Positions 21,701 through 35,560 of a DNA stretch of 64,000 nt are shown here, piece by piece. The stretch is from Taenia hydatigena (Eukaryota; Platyhelminthes; Cestoda; Cyclophyllidea; Taeniidae). The notes beneath the pieces were generated by a model. It saw only the letters and a program-made list of their open reading frames with translations, had not been told where the DNA came from and did no database searches. Position numbers and translations under genes: made by a program. Position 1 is the first letter of the stretch; every line of letters begins with the position of its first letter. The stretch spans positions 23,392,509 to 23,456,508 of the forward strand of contig JADWOT020000003.1 in the NCBI GenBank assembly GCA_036345935.2. Reading direction: 5' to 3'.

Positions 21701-24224
21701 AACTCTAGCACATTCATTTTTGGTTTTATTCGCCAGAGAAGATCAAACATGTAGTTGAAGAACCCAACTTATGGGATTTCTAATGACCAGATCTTGCTAT
21801 TGATTGACCACGATAACGAAAGGCCACTTTTTAATTTACCAAGTGAGCTTTTTAGTGGTAAAGCAATCCTACGAAACTTAATTTTAATAAAAATATGGCC
21901 TAATTTAATCAAACACCAAAGTCACTGACCAACGTCAAATTAATCGACATTAAGCGTCACAGTTATCATGCTTGAGATAAAATTTATTCTGTGCCATATA
22001 GGCTATAGGACAAATGAACAGATAAGAAAGCAGACCTAAAGTGAGAAAAATTGCATTCCATCGCTCATGGAAGCATAGCTTTTGACTGAGCTTTGCCATA
22101 GCGACTCCTTCGAAACAAAACTAAACGTCAGCGAAACACATTACCACTTTTTCATAGTACCTCGGATTTCATTGGTAAATGTAGAGAAGCAATAAATTTG
22201 TAAAAACGAGATAAGAAATGGAAGGGTCATTGAGTGGGTAAATGAATAAATAAGGAGTAAAGCCGATGGATAAGTTATTGGGTAGCTTGGCTGGCAGATT
22301 GGTAGACGAATAGAAAACGCGGGCTGCTGCGGAGCTCAAATTATTCAGTGAATCCTTCATTCAGTTCTACGATGGAATAGCATAACAAAGCGTTTTGCAT
22401 CAGAATTGGCATCAGTCACCAACTGCTTGATTTTGGAATGAATCAATGAGAATAGAGGCCTTAATGTATGGTTGTGCATATCGAAGGGCCCAACAATAGA
22501 AGCTAGAACGCATCCGTTCAACCGTCGGTAAGATCAGAGGGATGCCAAGTCAATAGACTCATATCCCCGGAAGTGGAAATGGCTGTCACTGTTTGAAGTT
22601 AACACCAGTAGTAACTTTACGTCATTGCTGAATGCAGCTACCATTCCCCATAACTCATTCTCAGAAACTTTCTGTTTACAAACAGAGTAGCATATATGTG
22701 ACAGTATCATTACTTAGTTCCAACAAAATCATGAATCCCAACTCAAGTGCCAAAATTCGAAATGACAAGCCAGGCAGACAAAATTTCTGGACTGTAGATA
22801 ACTACATTGGTGAGCTATAAAATAGCCTAACCAGGCGGGAAGGAAAGTGGAGCACCAGAGCTCTTGCATTTTAGTCTTTGTTCTCAACTTACTACTCAAA
22901 ATATGATTTGCCACAACCGGCTACCATGAACTAATGAAACACACGACAAATCTAGCTCAGATACGAAGACTTGGGCGTCGCACATATGTATCACTAGATT
23001 ATAGCATGCTGAAAATAGTAAAAGAGGTTAAAATTATTCTTTAATTGGTATAAAATGATGGCACCTAACCAAGACATTGTGCCTCCACAAAATTGCGTGT
23101 AAATGACTTTCTCAAAAGAAAAATGAATTTTAGTTGCAATTAATAAGTACACAGTGAAAAAGGTGAATTCACTCTTGTGCAGTAGATTAATTTACTTTTT
23201 CCTTTGTTTGATCCAGCTAAAATTCTCATTTGTGACGGTGAGTAGCAGAAAATGAAACCTGAAGGGTGTAAGTGGAGGTGGGGCCCCTCGAATCGAATAT
23301 ATGATTTTGGTTCCTAGCTTTCGGCTGGTTTTAAATTCACTAACTTAAGTGTAGCTACCTGAAGTGGTAAGGATAGCGATGGAAGAAAGCGTAGCATAGA
23401 GATACTTATTTCCCTCGTAAAAATTTTTAGGCAAGCTATTCAGTCCGCACAGACACGGCATTCCGTTCATGATACTTTTCATCGTTAACGCATAAGCACT
23501 TTAGCAATTCTGTGCAACAGTTCAATCCAAAATTATTCATTGCGTTACGGTGTGCTAGTAAAGATGTCAAACATTGTAACGAGTGCTTCCCAACTATTCT
23601 TCTGTCATTGCTTCAGAGGATGCCCGGACTCAAGTCGACTTTTGCAGAATTGGGAGGAAAAGAGGACTAGAGGAATTTAAGATTCACTTATATGCTGTTC
23701 CCTTTTAACGGCTACTAAGATAAAAAATATACAGTTTTACTTTTCACGAAAATTCTGATCAACACAAAGGTTATAAATGATAACTTACCAAACAAATCTT
23801 TCCATCCTTGTAAGTGTCCGCACCAACCCAAAGCGATTGCAATAACCGGACTTCAAGTGCATGTATGTATGTAGGTAGATGATCTCTATATTAAGACTAC
23901 ATCTAAACGCCAACTTTATTTCCATGGAATCAGTGTTTTTCGAAGCAATTGCTAACCTTGTGCACTAATGTGAACAACTTTATTTACTGATGGTCTCTTG
24001 GAAGTAGTATTGCGTTTGGCGCTTATTTTTTCAGTCTCATTAAAAAATCTTCTATTACTTCCAATGGCAAAGATAATGTTTTTCTTATTCTTTAAAAATT
24101 GAGGATCCTATTCACCACTGGAGCTTGAAAAAAATCATCAATGCGAATGCGAAAATACAAATTTCAGCATATTTTACTGATAAACGAAAATTCATCTTTA
24201 GACCTTGTCTGAGGCCCTCGGATA
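18721..24224. other. AT-rich intergenic stretch with minor simple repeats
   Basis: No gene is supported. A (TTA)n run lies at about 19528-19541 and an A/T pentamer repeat at 20203-20249. A somewhat GC-richer patch at 19594-19872 reads, on the minus strand, as 50 codons, a TAA and 42 more codons; it resembles coding text but matches nothing I know. Confidence 0.5.
20203..20249. repeat. (TTTTA/TTTAT)n low-complexity repeat
   Basis: About 47 bases made of ATTTT/TTTA units, seen directly. A simple-sequence tract with no gene context. Confidence 0.85.
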
Positions 24225-24780
24225 TTATGAATGAGGCCACAACCGATTAATGTCTTTCATTCTTGATAAAGTTCTGGGCAGCATTGTAGAGCTTGGCCTA
24301 TTCTGGAAACACATTATCCCGCGATAAGTCATGGCTGTATCCGAACCCTGATTTGTCGTTAACGCAAATGGTATGGTGGGGACGTCATACCGCTGGTTAG
24401 TGACCTTAACGTGCGGCGATCAGAGACCCTTTTACGCAGGAACCGCTATCCGACGTTTTAATGAGCCGGAATAATGTTTGATGCCCCACCTTTAGGAACA
24501 TTTTGTAAACTTAACCTGATCCTTCATGCATTAGTAAAGTGTTAATCCAGTTAAAAACAGACTACTCATTGTTGAAAATTCAATTTCTAAGTTTAAATCG
24601 AATATGAAGAAGAGAATACAACTATCTCTAAGTCAAAATAGTAAAATAAAACTAGATAATTTTCAACCATTGATGATGACGTTTTGCTAGAATGGGTTCG
24701 CTTTCTATGCAATATTTATAATCCTCTGGGTGAGGAATAATCCACATGTATTTTAAAATCTAAAATTAACAACAAATACT
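24225..24780. other. Unresolved coding-like patch in intergenic DNA
   Basis: The minus strand is open for 64 codons without an initiating ATG at its head (24419 down to 24225), with balanced amino-acid composition and higher GC than its surroundings. No family recognised. An old transposon or gene fragment is possible, but an open run of this length is not significant by itself in a window this size. The rest (24420-24780) shows nothing. Confidence 0.2.
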
Positions 24781-24970
24781 CATTTCAAACGAACACACGC
24801 GGCAAATTCACAAGAGGAGTGCACGTGGTGCGTTAATGGTGGGCATGTGAGCCCGTATGCGTTAGCAAAAAGTCAGACACTGCATGCACGGAGTGCATTG
24901 CGAATAGCCCAGACTCTATTTATTGTCGCTACGCCTCGTAAATCGCCGCCATTGTATCAAATTTCTTATC
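24781..24970. promoter_or_regulatory. Small GC-richer island with CACGTG/TGCATGCA-like palindromes
   Basis: Contains a CACGTG E box (about 24822-24827) and an ATGCAC-GGA-GTGCAT inverted repeat (24883-24897) within a short block of higher GC. Its resemblance to the other islands suggests a possible cis-regulatory element; weak evidence. Confidence 0.2.
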
Positions 24971-27900
24971 CGCGCACTTTGCAAATAATCCGAAAAAAGG
25001 CATAACTAAAAATCTACTCAACCCGCATCTTAATTTTATAAAACTTACACGGGTTTTTACAAGATATCCTTATCAAATTATAGACTTCGTCTCTAGCATA
25101 CTTAGAGTCGATCTTGTCAACAATTTCTCTAGAATTTTATTAATTTTGGTTAGCATATAAGATCAAAGAATTTTGTAAAGCTTTTTCATTCAAATATGGA
25201 CCAAATTTATTATTCTACTCCCATAAAAAATAGGGGTAAGGAGGAATACAAAAGGGAGAACAAAGGGAGCAATGAGTAATCACGGCACCAGTTAATCGCA
25301 TCACATTGACACAGTCTAGACTATGCTTTTTACCAAACTCAAGGCCACAAAACTGAGATACCGGCTAGATAAAGGAGATAATTTGCTCTGGGCAGGGCTA
25401 GTATAAGTCAGTCAACGACCTTCATGGCCGACCAATGGAGGCTTGAGGGACGCAAACATGGTATTTGGCTTACTTTAAAGGTATTTTAAAAGGGTCCGCT
25501 TACATGCTTACACACTTATTAAATGCCTAAAATTGGTATTATCGGTAAGCCAAAGTTACATCAACGGAAACTTATGCTCTCATAATGGGTTTACAGTATT
25601 GTTTCAGAGTGAACCATTTGGGTTGCATAAATGTTGCGGCAAACATAAAGTTACCTAAGAAATGGCTCATGGAATGGATACGTCATGACTATAAGAAGTG
25701 ATAAACAAATTGCCTTAAGGCTATTATGAACATAACGGGCGTGATTACGCTTCATTTAGAAAGTGCACAAATCGCCAGACGGCCTTGCCTTATATAGACA
25801 TCCAAATAATCAAGGACTAACAAAATAGCATTGTGGCTCAAAGACACCTCTTTGGAGGTCATTTTGGGCTAAACAAAGAAATGTTTGCCAAGGCACGTAA
25901 AATTGTAATAGAAGTGGGAGATATTTAGGCGACAGTTGCCGAAGTATGAAATCAGAATGGCAAGTTATCCATATAAGCCAAATAAGTATTGTTGAAAGTG
26001 CATGATTCCAGATTAAATTATTGGCACCCTTTGAGGCTTCAAATTTAATTATACCTTTGATGAACATCAGTCAAATCGCTGACAGATGTCACAGCGGTGC
26101 TCACATCTATGCTCGCTCCCTCGATTCTGAATGATTAAGAAAATATTTTAGACAGGCTCATTTACAAGACTATAGGGCAACCATATAAGCTGCTGCTGTG
26201 CTTATTTTATAACAGCTAAAAGGACGTCCATAAGTTCTTTTGAAGAATAATTTTTAAGCTTATGAAACCTTTTGTGATGAAACACAAGTCTAGAAATGTG
26301 TAGCTTCTAGAGAAAGGGCATCAGAGTATATAGAGGGGAAGTTGAGGTAACATATCTATCCCAACTTAAAAGGCAGGCACCCTTACCGGTCGCCCTGGAC
26401 TTCAAATGACTTACTAATCCTAAACATTTCCAAGAAATGGTGCAATTTGTAAAATTTGATTAGTGTCCCATTGAGTAGATAAGTCTAAGCTAGAATCTTT
26501 TGAAATTTGAAGCCAAAAATTCCATATGTGGCTTACCACGCTTACATCTCTCCTAAAGAAGAGTAGCCTTTGTGAACAGAGTAAAGTATACTTAAAATTT
26601 AATGGATTGATTGTAAATGCTTAATATGAAATGACTTTGGAGCCAGTATTAAAATCGTAAAATCAGCAAGTTTGTAGCACCTAAGGCTTGGCCATTTGTC
26701 ATCTCATGTAAATTCATGATAACAAGAAATTAGGCAGAGAACCCAATAAAGGGCTCATTATCGAGTCTGATTGACATCTTTAAAAAAGGCTCGAGGATTC
26801 CACTTTTTATAAGACTCCTCCAGTAGCAAATACTTATGAGAGATCTCATTTTATTTATGAGATTTTCTAGCTTACCAACAAATCGGTCGATCAAGTAATA
26901 GCTGAGGCAGGAGCTAATAAGGTAGCGCTTATAAAACCTACGCATTACATTATTTTGTGAGATCAGAACAAGCAGGTGCAGTGCTAGTTGTCAGCTTCGG
27001 AAAGAGCAGAATAACATGTCAATTTCAAACGAAAATTTGAAGAAACGTAGTCTGGTTGTAATGTCAGTGGTTTATTAAAAACATAGCAATAAAGTTGATG
27101 TCCGTTTAATAATTTTGGGTTTGTTTTAATTTTAGAACAATATGCAAATTGTAGTCTTCAATGGACTAAATTCAATGGCACATTAACATGGAAAAGCGCT
27201 ATTCAAAAAGGTAGTTAAAATAATTTATGCTATAGCTGCCATTGCTACCTTTTCCAGACAGATGAATGATAATAGGGTGCCGGCCTTGAATGTCAAGCTT
27301 CTGGAAAAGTGGCTTCTTGACAGTGAATTGACGGCGACGAAGGTTTCTTTTACTGGTCTAGAGAAGGAGAAGAGAGGGTACAAATTTCATCAAGAACCAC
27401 AAAGCCATCAAGTGATGCTGCATCATGCGTTGAAGAGGAACGAGTGGATTTCGCTACTTTAACTGCGTCATTTTTCACAGGCGTAAAATGTCATCATTCT
27501 CAGCTACTGCGAAACTGTGAATTAACTTTTCTAATTTCTTAATTCATCATCCATAAAATTTCTTTGTAACACCTGGAAAGTACGGCATAGGTGAACATTC
27601 CTCTGATTCACAATTTAAAGGATGCCTTTTGAAGATCCTTAATTCTAGTCAACGAGATGCAAAGCCAATTCGCACAGAATTTTTGCAGAAGGGCCATAAT
27701 TACCATAAATTAGTCATCTCTTCTTGGCTCAGAAGGCTTGTCGTGCCTTTAGACACCATTTCTCATCAACATATAAAAGGGTCTAAGAAGCAGATGAGAT
27801 GGAATTAATGATGGATGGAAAATCAGAAGAGAGAGATGGGGAAGTAAAGATGAAAGGAGAGAAGAATGGACTAGTTTTATCATCTAATACCTTTCCTCAC

Positions 27901-29075
27901 TCTTTGCAATTATGACACCTTTGTCGGTTTCATGGAAAAAGCTTCGACGGCCAGTCTTCTTAATCACTCACATTGACATTCTCACAAATGGCTGCCAATT
28001 AAGATGCACGCACCTGGAAACGCTTTACAACTGGGAATATTGGAGCAGTGATTCGCATGACGCAACCCTCTGCTTATTCGCTCTAATAATTGGCAGGTGC
28101 GACGTAGACCCCACACCCTTTTCAAGCTAATCCAAATGTCATTGCTGCAAATACAAATACCGTTATGAGATCACGTAAGTAGTATTACCTTGCGTTGCAA
28201 TAGGCAACAGCGACACATAGAACTTGCTGTCTCACGGACATCGGCACTCTCGCCTTTTCAGAGACCGTCGACATCCGAAGCTAGCTTTGGAAGCCACCTG
28301 ATACTTTGATACTCGAGACGTAAACAATTACGAAAACTTAGATGTTGTGTACACGCACGTAATTCTCGTTCCAGTTGTCCCAAGCTGCATTAAAGTACAT
28401 CCGCAATCCAGCTATCCAAAACCAGCATTAGGCATTGTGAGACAGAGGCACTTGACCTAAATCATTAATACAATTTGTACGTACAAAATTACTTTCTGTA
28501 CATCTAAATCTGTAATGTGGAGTGACTATTAATAATTTTGGAGGCGAAAGACTGTACACTGCTAATTCCCATAATCTGTGCAGTTGATGAGCAAGTTGAA
28601 CTCATGTCGCATGCGATTGTGTATAAGCACCACCCACGTGACAGCAATTGTGACATTTATAGCCATGTCAATTATTTTCACTTAGTTCAATTACTGAGAA
28701 GTTTACTATTGCATGAACATGATAAATCATGTTTTCACGCACTGAGTGTAATCAGAAAATAAATATAGCATAGACTTGCCGGATTTATAGTAGAAAGTTG
28801 AACGTTAAAACATGATTAATAGCATGAAACTTCCAACTAGTTAGTGACGGTCGTTAATGGCAAAACCAATACTGACCTCAACTACTTAAATTCAAACCTG
28901 AAGGTTTAAAGTCGTGTCGTATATATTTTATATGACGACTGTCATGTGGACAAATTATTCTTTTTAGACAAAATGCACTTGGGGGAAAGCATCATGTAGG
29001 GCATAGAGCCTTCTCTTAAGCTTTGATAGGCCAAGGGAGGGTGGCCTAAAGGCCATGTCTCGGTTCAAAGTACGG
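24971..29075. other. AT-rich intergenic stretch, nothing recognised
   Basis: No gene, RNA gene or repeat family recognised on either strand. Open frames such as 25810-26067, 27262-27462 and 27912-28130 carry no motif and are of chance length. Confidence 0.55.
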
Positions 29076-29224
29076 TTTGCCGAGACTCAAGTATCCTACA
29101 ATTTGATCCAAGGGTGAACGAAGCTCTTTTGCCCCTTGAAGGAATAATACAAGGCCAAGATCAAGCACACGAATCTTTACAACCCTCGACATTTCGTTTT
29201 ATGCCAGCAATCCGCAAATTTTTG
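29076..29224 (+). repeat. Dispersed once-coding repeat, copy 1
   Basis: About 150 bases align with 44286-44434 in the same orientation at roughly 80% identity. In one shared frame both copies read LQFDPRVN..LLPL, then ...ESLQPSTFRFM.AIRKFL. Most differences fall at third codon positions, and the one length difference is exactly one codon. The ancestor was therefore probably protein-coding: a transposon ORF or a duplicated gene piece. I do not recognise the family. This copy stays open for another 14 codons to TAA at about 29270. Confidence 0.55.
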
Positions 29225-30940
29225 GGAAACGTTTCAAGATGCAAGCAAATAATGGACTTTCGGTAAATCTAGTTTCGCAGTATGCCAACTATGAATTGCA
29301 TGGGTGTAGAATTCGCTAGAAGGAGCCTACTGAGGTGACAATCCTTGAATGCTTTCCTACAACTCGTTTGTGGTAACTAAATACTAGCATAATTCGCATG
29401 GACTGGTAAGTAACAAAGATCTACGAATTGGAAAAGAGCAAAAAAACTTCCCAAAAATATTGGCAAAGGTGCCTTTAGACACTCCTCTTCCCATTCGACT
29501 AATTAAGGTATTGTTGCATAATAAATTAAAAATCACATAATAGCATTATAATGTAATAAGGTTATTGCTGTGGCCTAATTAACTCATTAGTAGTGCGCAC
29601 AATTTTAATTTTCTGCAAAGCAGCACAATTAGGAGCCACTAAAAGTGGTCATGAATGAAATGTCCAAGGCTGAGGTGAACGACGCGTTTACAATACGACG
29701 AGGACTTTTGCTAAGAAACGTAATCAAAATTACCGAACTAGCACAAAAGTGAACTTTTCAGCAAAAGAATGATTGAAAAGGAGTTAACTCCTTTATCAAT
29801 GTCACAACAGTCGTCATGCCAGCTTTAATGCATGCGAAAACGCAAACAAGTAAATGCGATCTGAATTCAAGCTGCTTGCTTAATACCTAGATTATGTAAT
29901 TCAGCTGAGCACCGTATCTGGTTGCAAAATTATGAACAGTCATTTTGCATTGCAGATGGAGTAGATGCAAAGAAATGGCCTTGTCGTGCGAATTAGTTGG
30001 GCGTCCTTGTCCCACGAGGGCTACAGTGATTTGTTCATCGAATAGTTTGATTGAGAATGTGACTAACAACCAGTTTTAATTCAACGCAACTTGCAGTAAT
30101 TAAAGCAAGAAGTGCAAATAGAGGCAAAGCATCGAAAAGTCTGTGATGTTTCAAGTTAAGGCTCATAGTGTTACGTAGATATTAAAGCCAATCTTAAAAC
30201 TCTCAGAGGAGAGATTACCCATTGCTAAAGGAAATATGTAGGAGGTTGTGTCACGCGAATTAATACTCCAATGTTCTAAGGTGTAAAGCGCTTATGGGCG
30301 CACTTTACTTGGTTGTCAGTCATCAGTAAAGATGTTATAAAGAGTGCTTTCAGAAGGATGGCTGTCGAAGCACTTTTAGATGAAACCACAGGAAGGATCA
30401 TGGTTATCACAAGTGTGTTGGATTGCCCATAATTATTTCATCCCATTACATCTAAAACTCTTTCGCTCAATATATCACAGTAAATGTCAAAATCGATCCC
30501 TTTTTTGCCCCACTCACCTGTTGCCTATCACCACTCATTGGCCTTCTTGACCCGTGTAAATGTTGTCTCCGAGTTCAAGTTTGATGAGAGTCGGTGCGTA
30601 GAAGTACAAGCATCCTAGAGGCGGGGTAAGGTGACCAGTTTGAGGCAATCATAATCCACTTGTGAAATTTCTGTAAGGATTTGCTTTATGCTGCAGTACT
30701 TAAAATTGAAGATCACCATAATGCGGTTATGCAATTTGTGAGTTAGGTGTACACTTTTACACTATTTACTCGACATTACAGGGTATTTTCATGGTTGATG
30801 TAACTGAGAAATGGAAAAGGGCATCCAAGGTTTTACAGGAGTTAAGAGCGATGACATTTTATACCTGTGGAAAATGACATGATTGAGGTAGTGAAACCCA
30901 CTAGATTCCACTTTAACGGCAGAAGAAGCATCAACGGGAG
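29225..30940. other. AT-rich intergenic stretch, nothing recognised
   Basis: No gene, RNA gene or further copy of the repeat recognised. Confidence 0.55.
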
Positions 30941-31520
30941 ACGTTAAGGGTCTAATTGAGTTTCCTCTCCTTACCTCCCTTCTTTCTATCCTCCCCCTTA
31001 GTTGCAAAAGGCATCATCAGGCACGTCAAATCACTGTCAAGAAGCCACTTTTTCGGCAGTTTGACATTCACGGCCAGCGCTTCATGATCATGCGTCTGTC
31101 AGAAGCAAGCAGCATTGGCATCAGTGCCAGTGGCAGCGGCTGCAGTAGCGGCAGCGGAGGCAGCAGAATCAGCAGTAACGTCACGTCACGTCATGGTAAA
31201 TTTCTTTCTCCTCGCAGACTTTTGACAATCAGGGGCGCCAATGTATAGGGCACTGTCCACTCCAATCAAACCCGCTCATCCTCCTCCACCATTCCCTCTT
31301 CTTTTCTCCTCCCTCTTCGCTACTGCCGCCATCCTGACAGCATTTAGACAGGCGCTTGTCTGTATGCTGCCTTCAAAATGTATAGGTACATATACATGTG
31401 TTACCGGTAGCTGTAATGAGTGTGCCATTATGGGCACCTAGAAGGTGGCAGATTTGAAAGCTTGCTTATAGGCAAGCAAGCAGACAGGCAGGCGCAGACA
31501 TTGGGCAAACATTCGTCAAA
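30941..31520. promoter_or_regulatory. GC-rich island with TGACA sites and triple CGTCA
   Basis: A block with TGTCA/TGACA at 31035, 31062, 31097, 31223 and 31335, an AGC/GGC-rich low-complexity stretch (about 31104-31176), and three head-to-tail CGTCA pentamers at 31179-31193 (CRE half-sites). A tetranucleotide GCAA/GCAG/GCAG run follows at 31470-31497. The open frame at 31241-31441 (66 codons) shows no domain. Candidate enhancer; function inferred. Confidence 0.33.
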
Positions 31521-33290
31521 AGTCATTCCCTACTGACTTATTTTCTTCATGTTGTAAGGGAGCTGTAAAATTACTCCTGACGACGTCATAAGTCAGACAA
31601 GTGAAGAATTCTGTTTGTTTTCAACATAAACAATACTGAGAGCTCCATAGAATAGACGAGTTAACAGGTTCAAGATAGATACTATACAGCTGCCAAACTT
31701 TCATCATGTTCTAAGTGCTATTCATGGGTCGTAAAATTTGTCTAGTTACCCAGTATGCGCTTCCTTTTTGATTCGGATGGTTTCTAGTGCCATTGATGGT
31801 AGATTATGAATCAGCCAGATTTTTGACATGCCCGAACTCTACTGAAAGGACTTTTGTAGGATTATGAGTCACCATGGCTGAGATTACCTATGAGGTGAGG
31901 CTTTTCGATTGTCTTGAAAACGTTTCCATAATTGAAAAATGCCTAGGTAAGACTGAGCATCCCATTACAATACTAAATCATGCGAAAAGATATTTGTGGG
32001 TCTTACGCTTTTAGTGTTAGGGCACTTTTTCCGTCGTCACACTCAATTAGCCGAGCATTCGCAATGGCTTAAAGGTGAGTGTGTGGATCAGTTTAATCAG
32101 AAAGTACATGATATCCACTTTTGCGAATAGCATCTTCAAGACAGCGGCCCTTTTTCTATCGCACAGATCAGAGCCGTGGATGGCATAAGCAGACCTTTTA
32201 GCGCATTGTTGGGAAGTCTAAAACGCGGAAGGCTGACAAGAACCGCGTAGTCCCCATGAATAATTAAACCAATTATCCGTCCTCTAAATTGCCACTGCTT
32301 TGTTTCTAGCACCGTCCAGGGGATAATTATCTTGCATCAGTCATTAAAAGACAATTTTCCAGTGATTTATGAGGGCCATCTATCAAGTGTTTTGACAGTA
32401 GCCTATAGCTGAGAAGCTTTGCCGAGCAATGTGTTTAGGGCTGATAAAAGTTTACATCGCATTCCATATGCTCAGTAGCATTTGATGGGAATAGTTGTCC
32501 TCTAAACACACTTTCTGCTGGCATGAAATAGTACCTCAGGGTCTCACCCTAATTCCGTCCCATTTGTTTCCTAAATTTTGTTTTAAATTCAAATACTGTA
32601 CTACAATATTTTATGAGATTTTGGTTCCTGCCTTGAGGCATTGAGAAGCATCAGATTTCCAGACTTCAATGAACATCTTCTGTTATATCTATTGATGCTT
32701 TTGGTGTCTGAGTTTGAGGGCAAATTTACCATTCCAGTTTAGATGAGGTGCTATTCAGACCCTCTCTGTTGTTTAAAAATAATTTATTCTCTTTGCTAAA
32801 TGAGTTAATGCATTTGCTTGCCGTTGGATTACAGAGAGCTCATTTGCACCGCCAAACTCGAAACCAAGATCGCAGTGCCACATAGGTGTGGCGCTGACAT
32901 ACAGATTACTTGAATGCAAAGCGCAAAAAAGGGTGCAACCAATTTCTCCAAAGAGACACAAAATAGTAAAAATTAGAAGCTGTAATTAATGGTTTTCTTC
33001 AGCAGCCCTCATGGCAAAGCGTGTTTTCATTACTAACTCATAGGCTGCGGTTTTTATTGGGAGTTCTTGTGTTTTATTAAGCAGTTCTTTTAGACATAAA
33101 CTGTGTTTGAATCATTACCTGAGCCTACTAATCACTTTTAAGAGGGTAAAAGTTGCCATATCTGTCTGACATTCGATAGTGTGCTCGAGGATAATTGTTA
33201 TCGCCGTAGAAGCAGGCCACGAATAGCCCCGTAATCAGACATTCTATTAATAACTTTCGAACTTAGGAGCTAATACGTCATCAGGACAGA
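31521..33290. other. AT-rich intergenic stretch, nothing recognised
   Basis: No gene, RNA gene or repeat recognised. Confidence 0.55.
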
Positions 33291-33640
33291 ATTATAAGAG
33301 TCCATCCAACCAGGACAACGAAAAAAACCACAATAATAACAACCGACGAAGAGAGGGGGAGAGAACGGAAATGGTGAACAACCGTGCATGACCGCTCGTC
33401 GGCCTGCGGTCACCTGTCAAACGCGTCACACGTACACGCTAACTGCTGTCACTACAACTCTCCACCATCTATCACCCATGTGCACGCAAACTGACAGTTG
33501 GACATGCCACCTAACATGGTGTAGGTGTCGCATTCTATCAGCGGTGAAGTGAAGCGAAAAGACTCTACTTGTCTTTAATTGGGTCAACAGGGTGACTTGA
33601 GTGGCGTCAACCAACTGACTAAAGAGTCATCTTTGAAAGG
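33291..33640. promoter_or_regulatory. GC-richer island with CTGTCA/TGACAG sites
   Basis: TGTCA at 33415 and 33447 and TGACAG at 33492 lie in a block with ACGCGT- and CACGTA-containing text, set in AT-rich DNA. It resembles the other islands. Candidate cis-regulatory element; weak evidence. Confidence 0.28.
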
Positions 33641-35490
33641 CACTAATGGCAGTCCTTTAAGTCTTAGTTTGTGTACAGGCAAAGTGAGTTTATGAACAGT
33701 TAATTGCTCGGTCAAGTAAATCGAATCCAAGTTTGACGATCAAGACAGATGTTCGGGTAGAACCAAGACATTAAAATGTTGTTACAGTGAAATACACATG
33801 GCAATCAGTTAAAAGCCTGTCCTACTGCATACGAAAAACTTCAAGATCACAAGAGCTTCAAAATCCCGTGACTACGGGCTTAGCAGTAGCAGATCAGTTG
33901 AGTGGTGTAGGTGTCAGTGTTAATCAGAACAATGGGATTGGCTGTCACTCCCATGTGCATCCAGCTTGAGGGTGGAACACCCAATTCTTGTTACCTAAAA
34001 TATAGAAGCCCTGTCAGGTGACTATCATGTTCGAAAACACGAAAAAATCACAAGTACCTTCTTGAAGGTCTCTTAGAGATGGCAAAAAACCTTCCTTTTA
34101 CTTTATTTGGTCAAGGCGCGGAAACAGATGAACAACCATTTAGCAACACTCGAAATCTAGCAAGACTTTTGATTCAGCAGACTTTTCTGCCTCCTCTGTC
34201 CTTATTTTATCGGTATTTTAACATGAACTCAAGGCAAAACCCGTTTGGTTGTTACTCGAGAACCGGAATATTTTAATGTATTTCCATTAGATGTTACCAA
34301 AGCCAATCATTACATAGTCGTGACTGACGCCTATTATCCAACTCTAAGCACTTGAAACTGACTTCCAAAGTATGGTTCGACACAGCAGATCCAGGCAGAC
34401 TCCACTTATGTTTTATCGGTTCCCTTCTTCTTCTTATACTGCTTCCGTGCATTTACTGTACTTAAAGGAATTTATAAAAAGTAGGACATGGCTTATTGGC
34501 TCTTATGGCATAGATTTGGGTTGGTACATTGATGGGGCTCTTCTTCCGCCCTCTAATATTGATAAAAGTTATCTTACAATGAGATCAACTGGCTTCAAAG
34601 GCTTCTGAGACAGCATTTGCCAGCAAAACGCACTTTTAATTTGTCCCAGGGGATGAATAATTCGGAGGTCCATTGTGCTGAGGAAGACATTTTATTCTTG
34701 ATCATGTGGAAGTGCGTTTGATTAATAACGCGTTAAATGAGGGTCAGGAGGTCAAGAGCCCTCGGTAATATCTAACTTTAGTGACAAATCACTTCATTTT
34801 CATCCGCATGAATAGAGGGCTTCGAAGTGAAGATTAGGAAAATGGTGGCTAAATTAACAACCGCTGAGAAGAGGAATCAAAGACTTCAGCTGGAAAATAG
34901 CTTTCGTAAAAAATTTTTGCTAATTTGATTGTGGTACTACGCACACTAACATATTATTTGTTTTATCCAAACAAGCCGACCACACACTATTTAACGGTCT
35001 ACATATCTGCGCATGGTAAAATACAAATAAATGACGTAGCAGAACAGCTTCGACCTCAGAAACAGTCGAAACTGATAGATTATTTCTGAGTAAGTCTGCC
35101 TCGAATTCCCTCTAGGCAGTGCAGCACCTAGTTACCGACAGTGTGTTCTGCAGGAAAAGATTGCCCTTTAGACCAAAATGCTCCTCATCCTCCCCGGTCC
35201 TCTTACAATATTTCTACGAGCATTTGTGGTTCGCCTAAAAAAAATAAGCAGAGTTAAGATCAAAACAGAGATTTTCAGGGCTGGGGACTCAGAACTCAGA
35301 GAAATACTCTGCAAAGTTAAGAAATTTTTAAGCTAGTGAGGAGTAGAACACGAATTTTATGTTGATTATTTTAGAACCAAATTGTTTATACGGTGCAGCT
35401 AAACTTGGCAACGCAAAGGTTAAGTGCTACTGCCTCTGATACGGATTTGTTTGAATAAACCTCTAAGGTCACAAAAGGTCAATAAACACC
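33641..35490. other. AT-rich intergenic stretch, nothing recognised
   Basis: Open frames at 33787-33969, 34079-34276 and 34372-34608 (up to 78 codons) lack motifs and start contexts. Nothing else recognised. Confidence 0.5.
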
Positions 35491-35560
35491 AACTCCGTGG
35501 CTGAGTGGGCGTTAGCGATTGCCAGGGCGATAGAAAACACAAATGAAACACAAAAATGAG
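35491..35560 (+). repeat. tRNA-like A box, possible SINE relic
   Basis: CTCCGTGGCTGAGTGGGCG at about 35494-35512 contains TGGCTGAGTGG, a perfect RNA polymerase III A box, followed by a GCGATTGCCAGGGC segment as in tRNA-derived SINE heads. No matching B box (GGTTCGANNCC) is visible at the expected distance and no cloverleaf can be closed, so it is not a functional tRNA gene. Confidence 0.3.

Noticed and set aside
24225..24419. 64-codon minus-strand frame as a gene
   Set aside because: No start codon at its head, no domain; open runs of this length are expected several times in a window of this size.
30878..30900. TGAGGTAGTGAAACCC resembling a let-7 microRNA
   Set aside because: Only the first nine bases match and no hairpin partner is visible.
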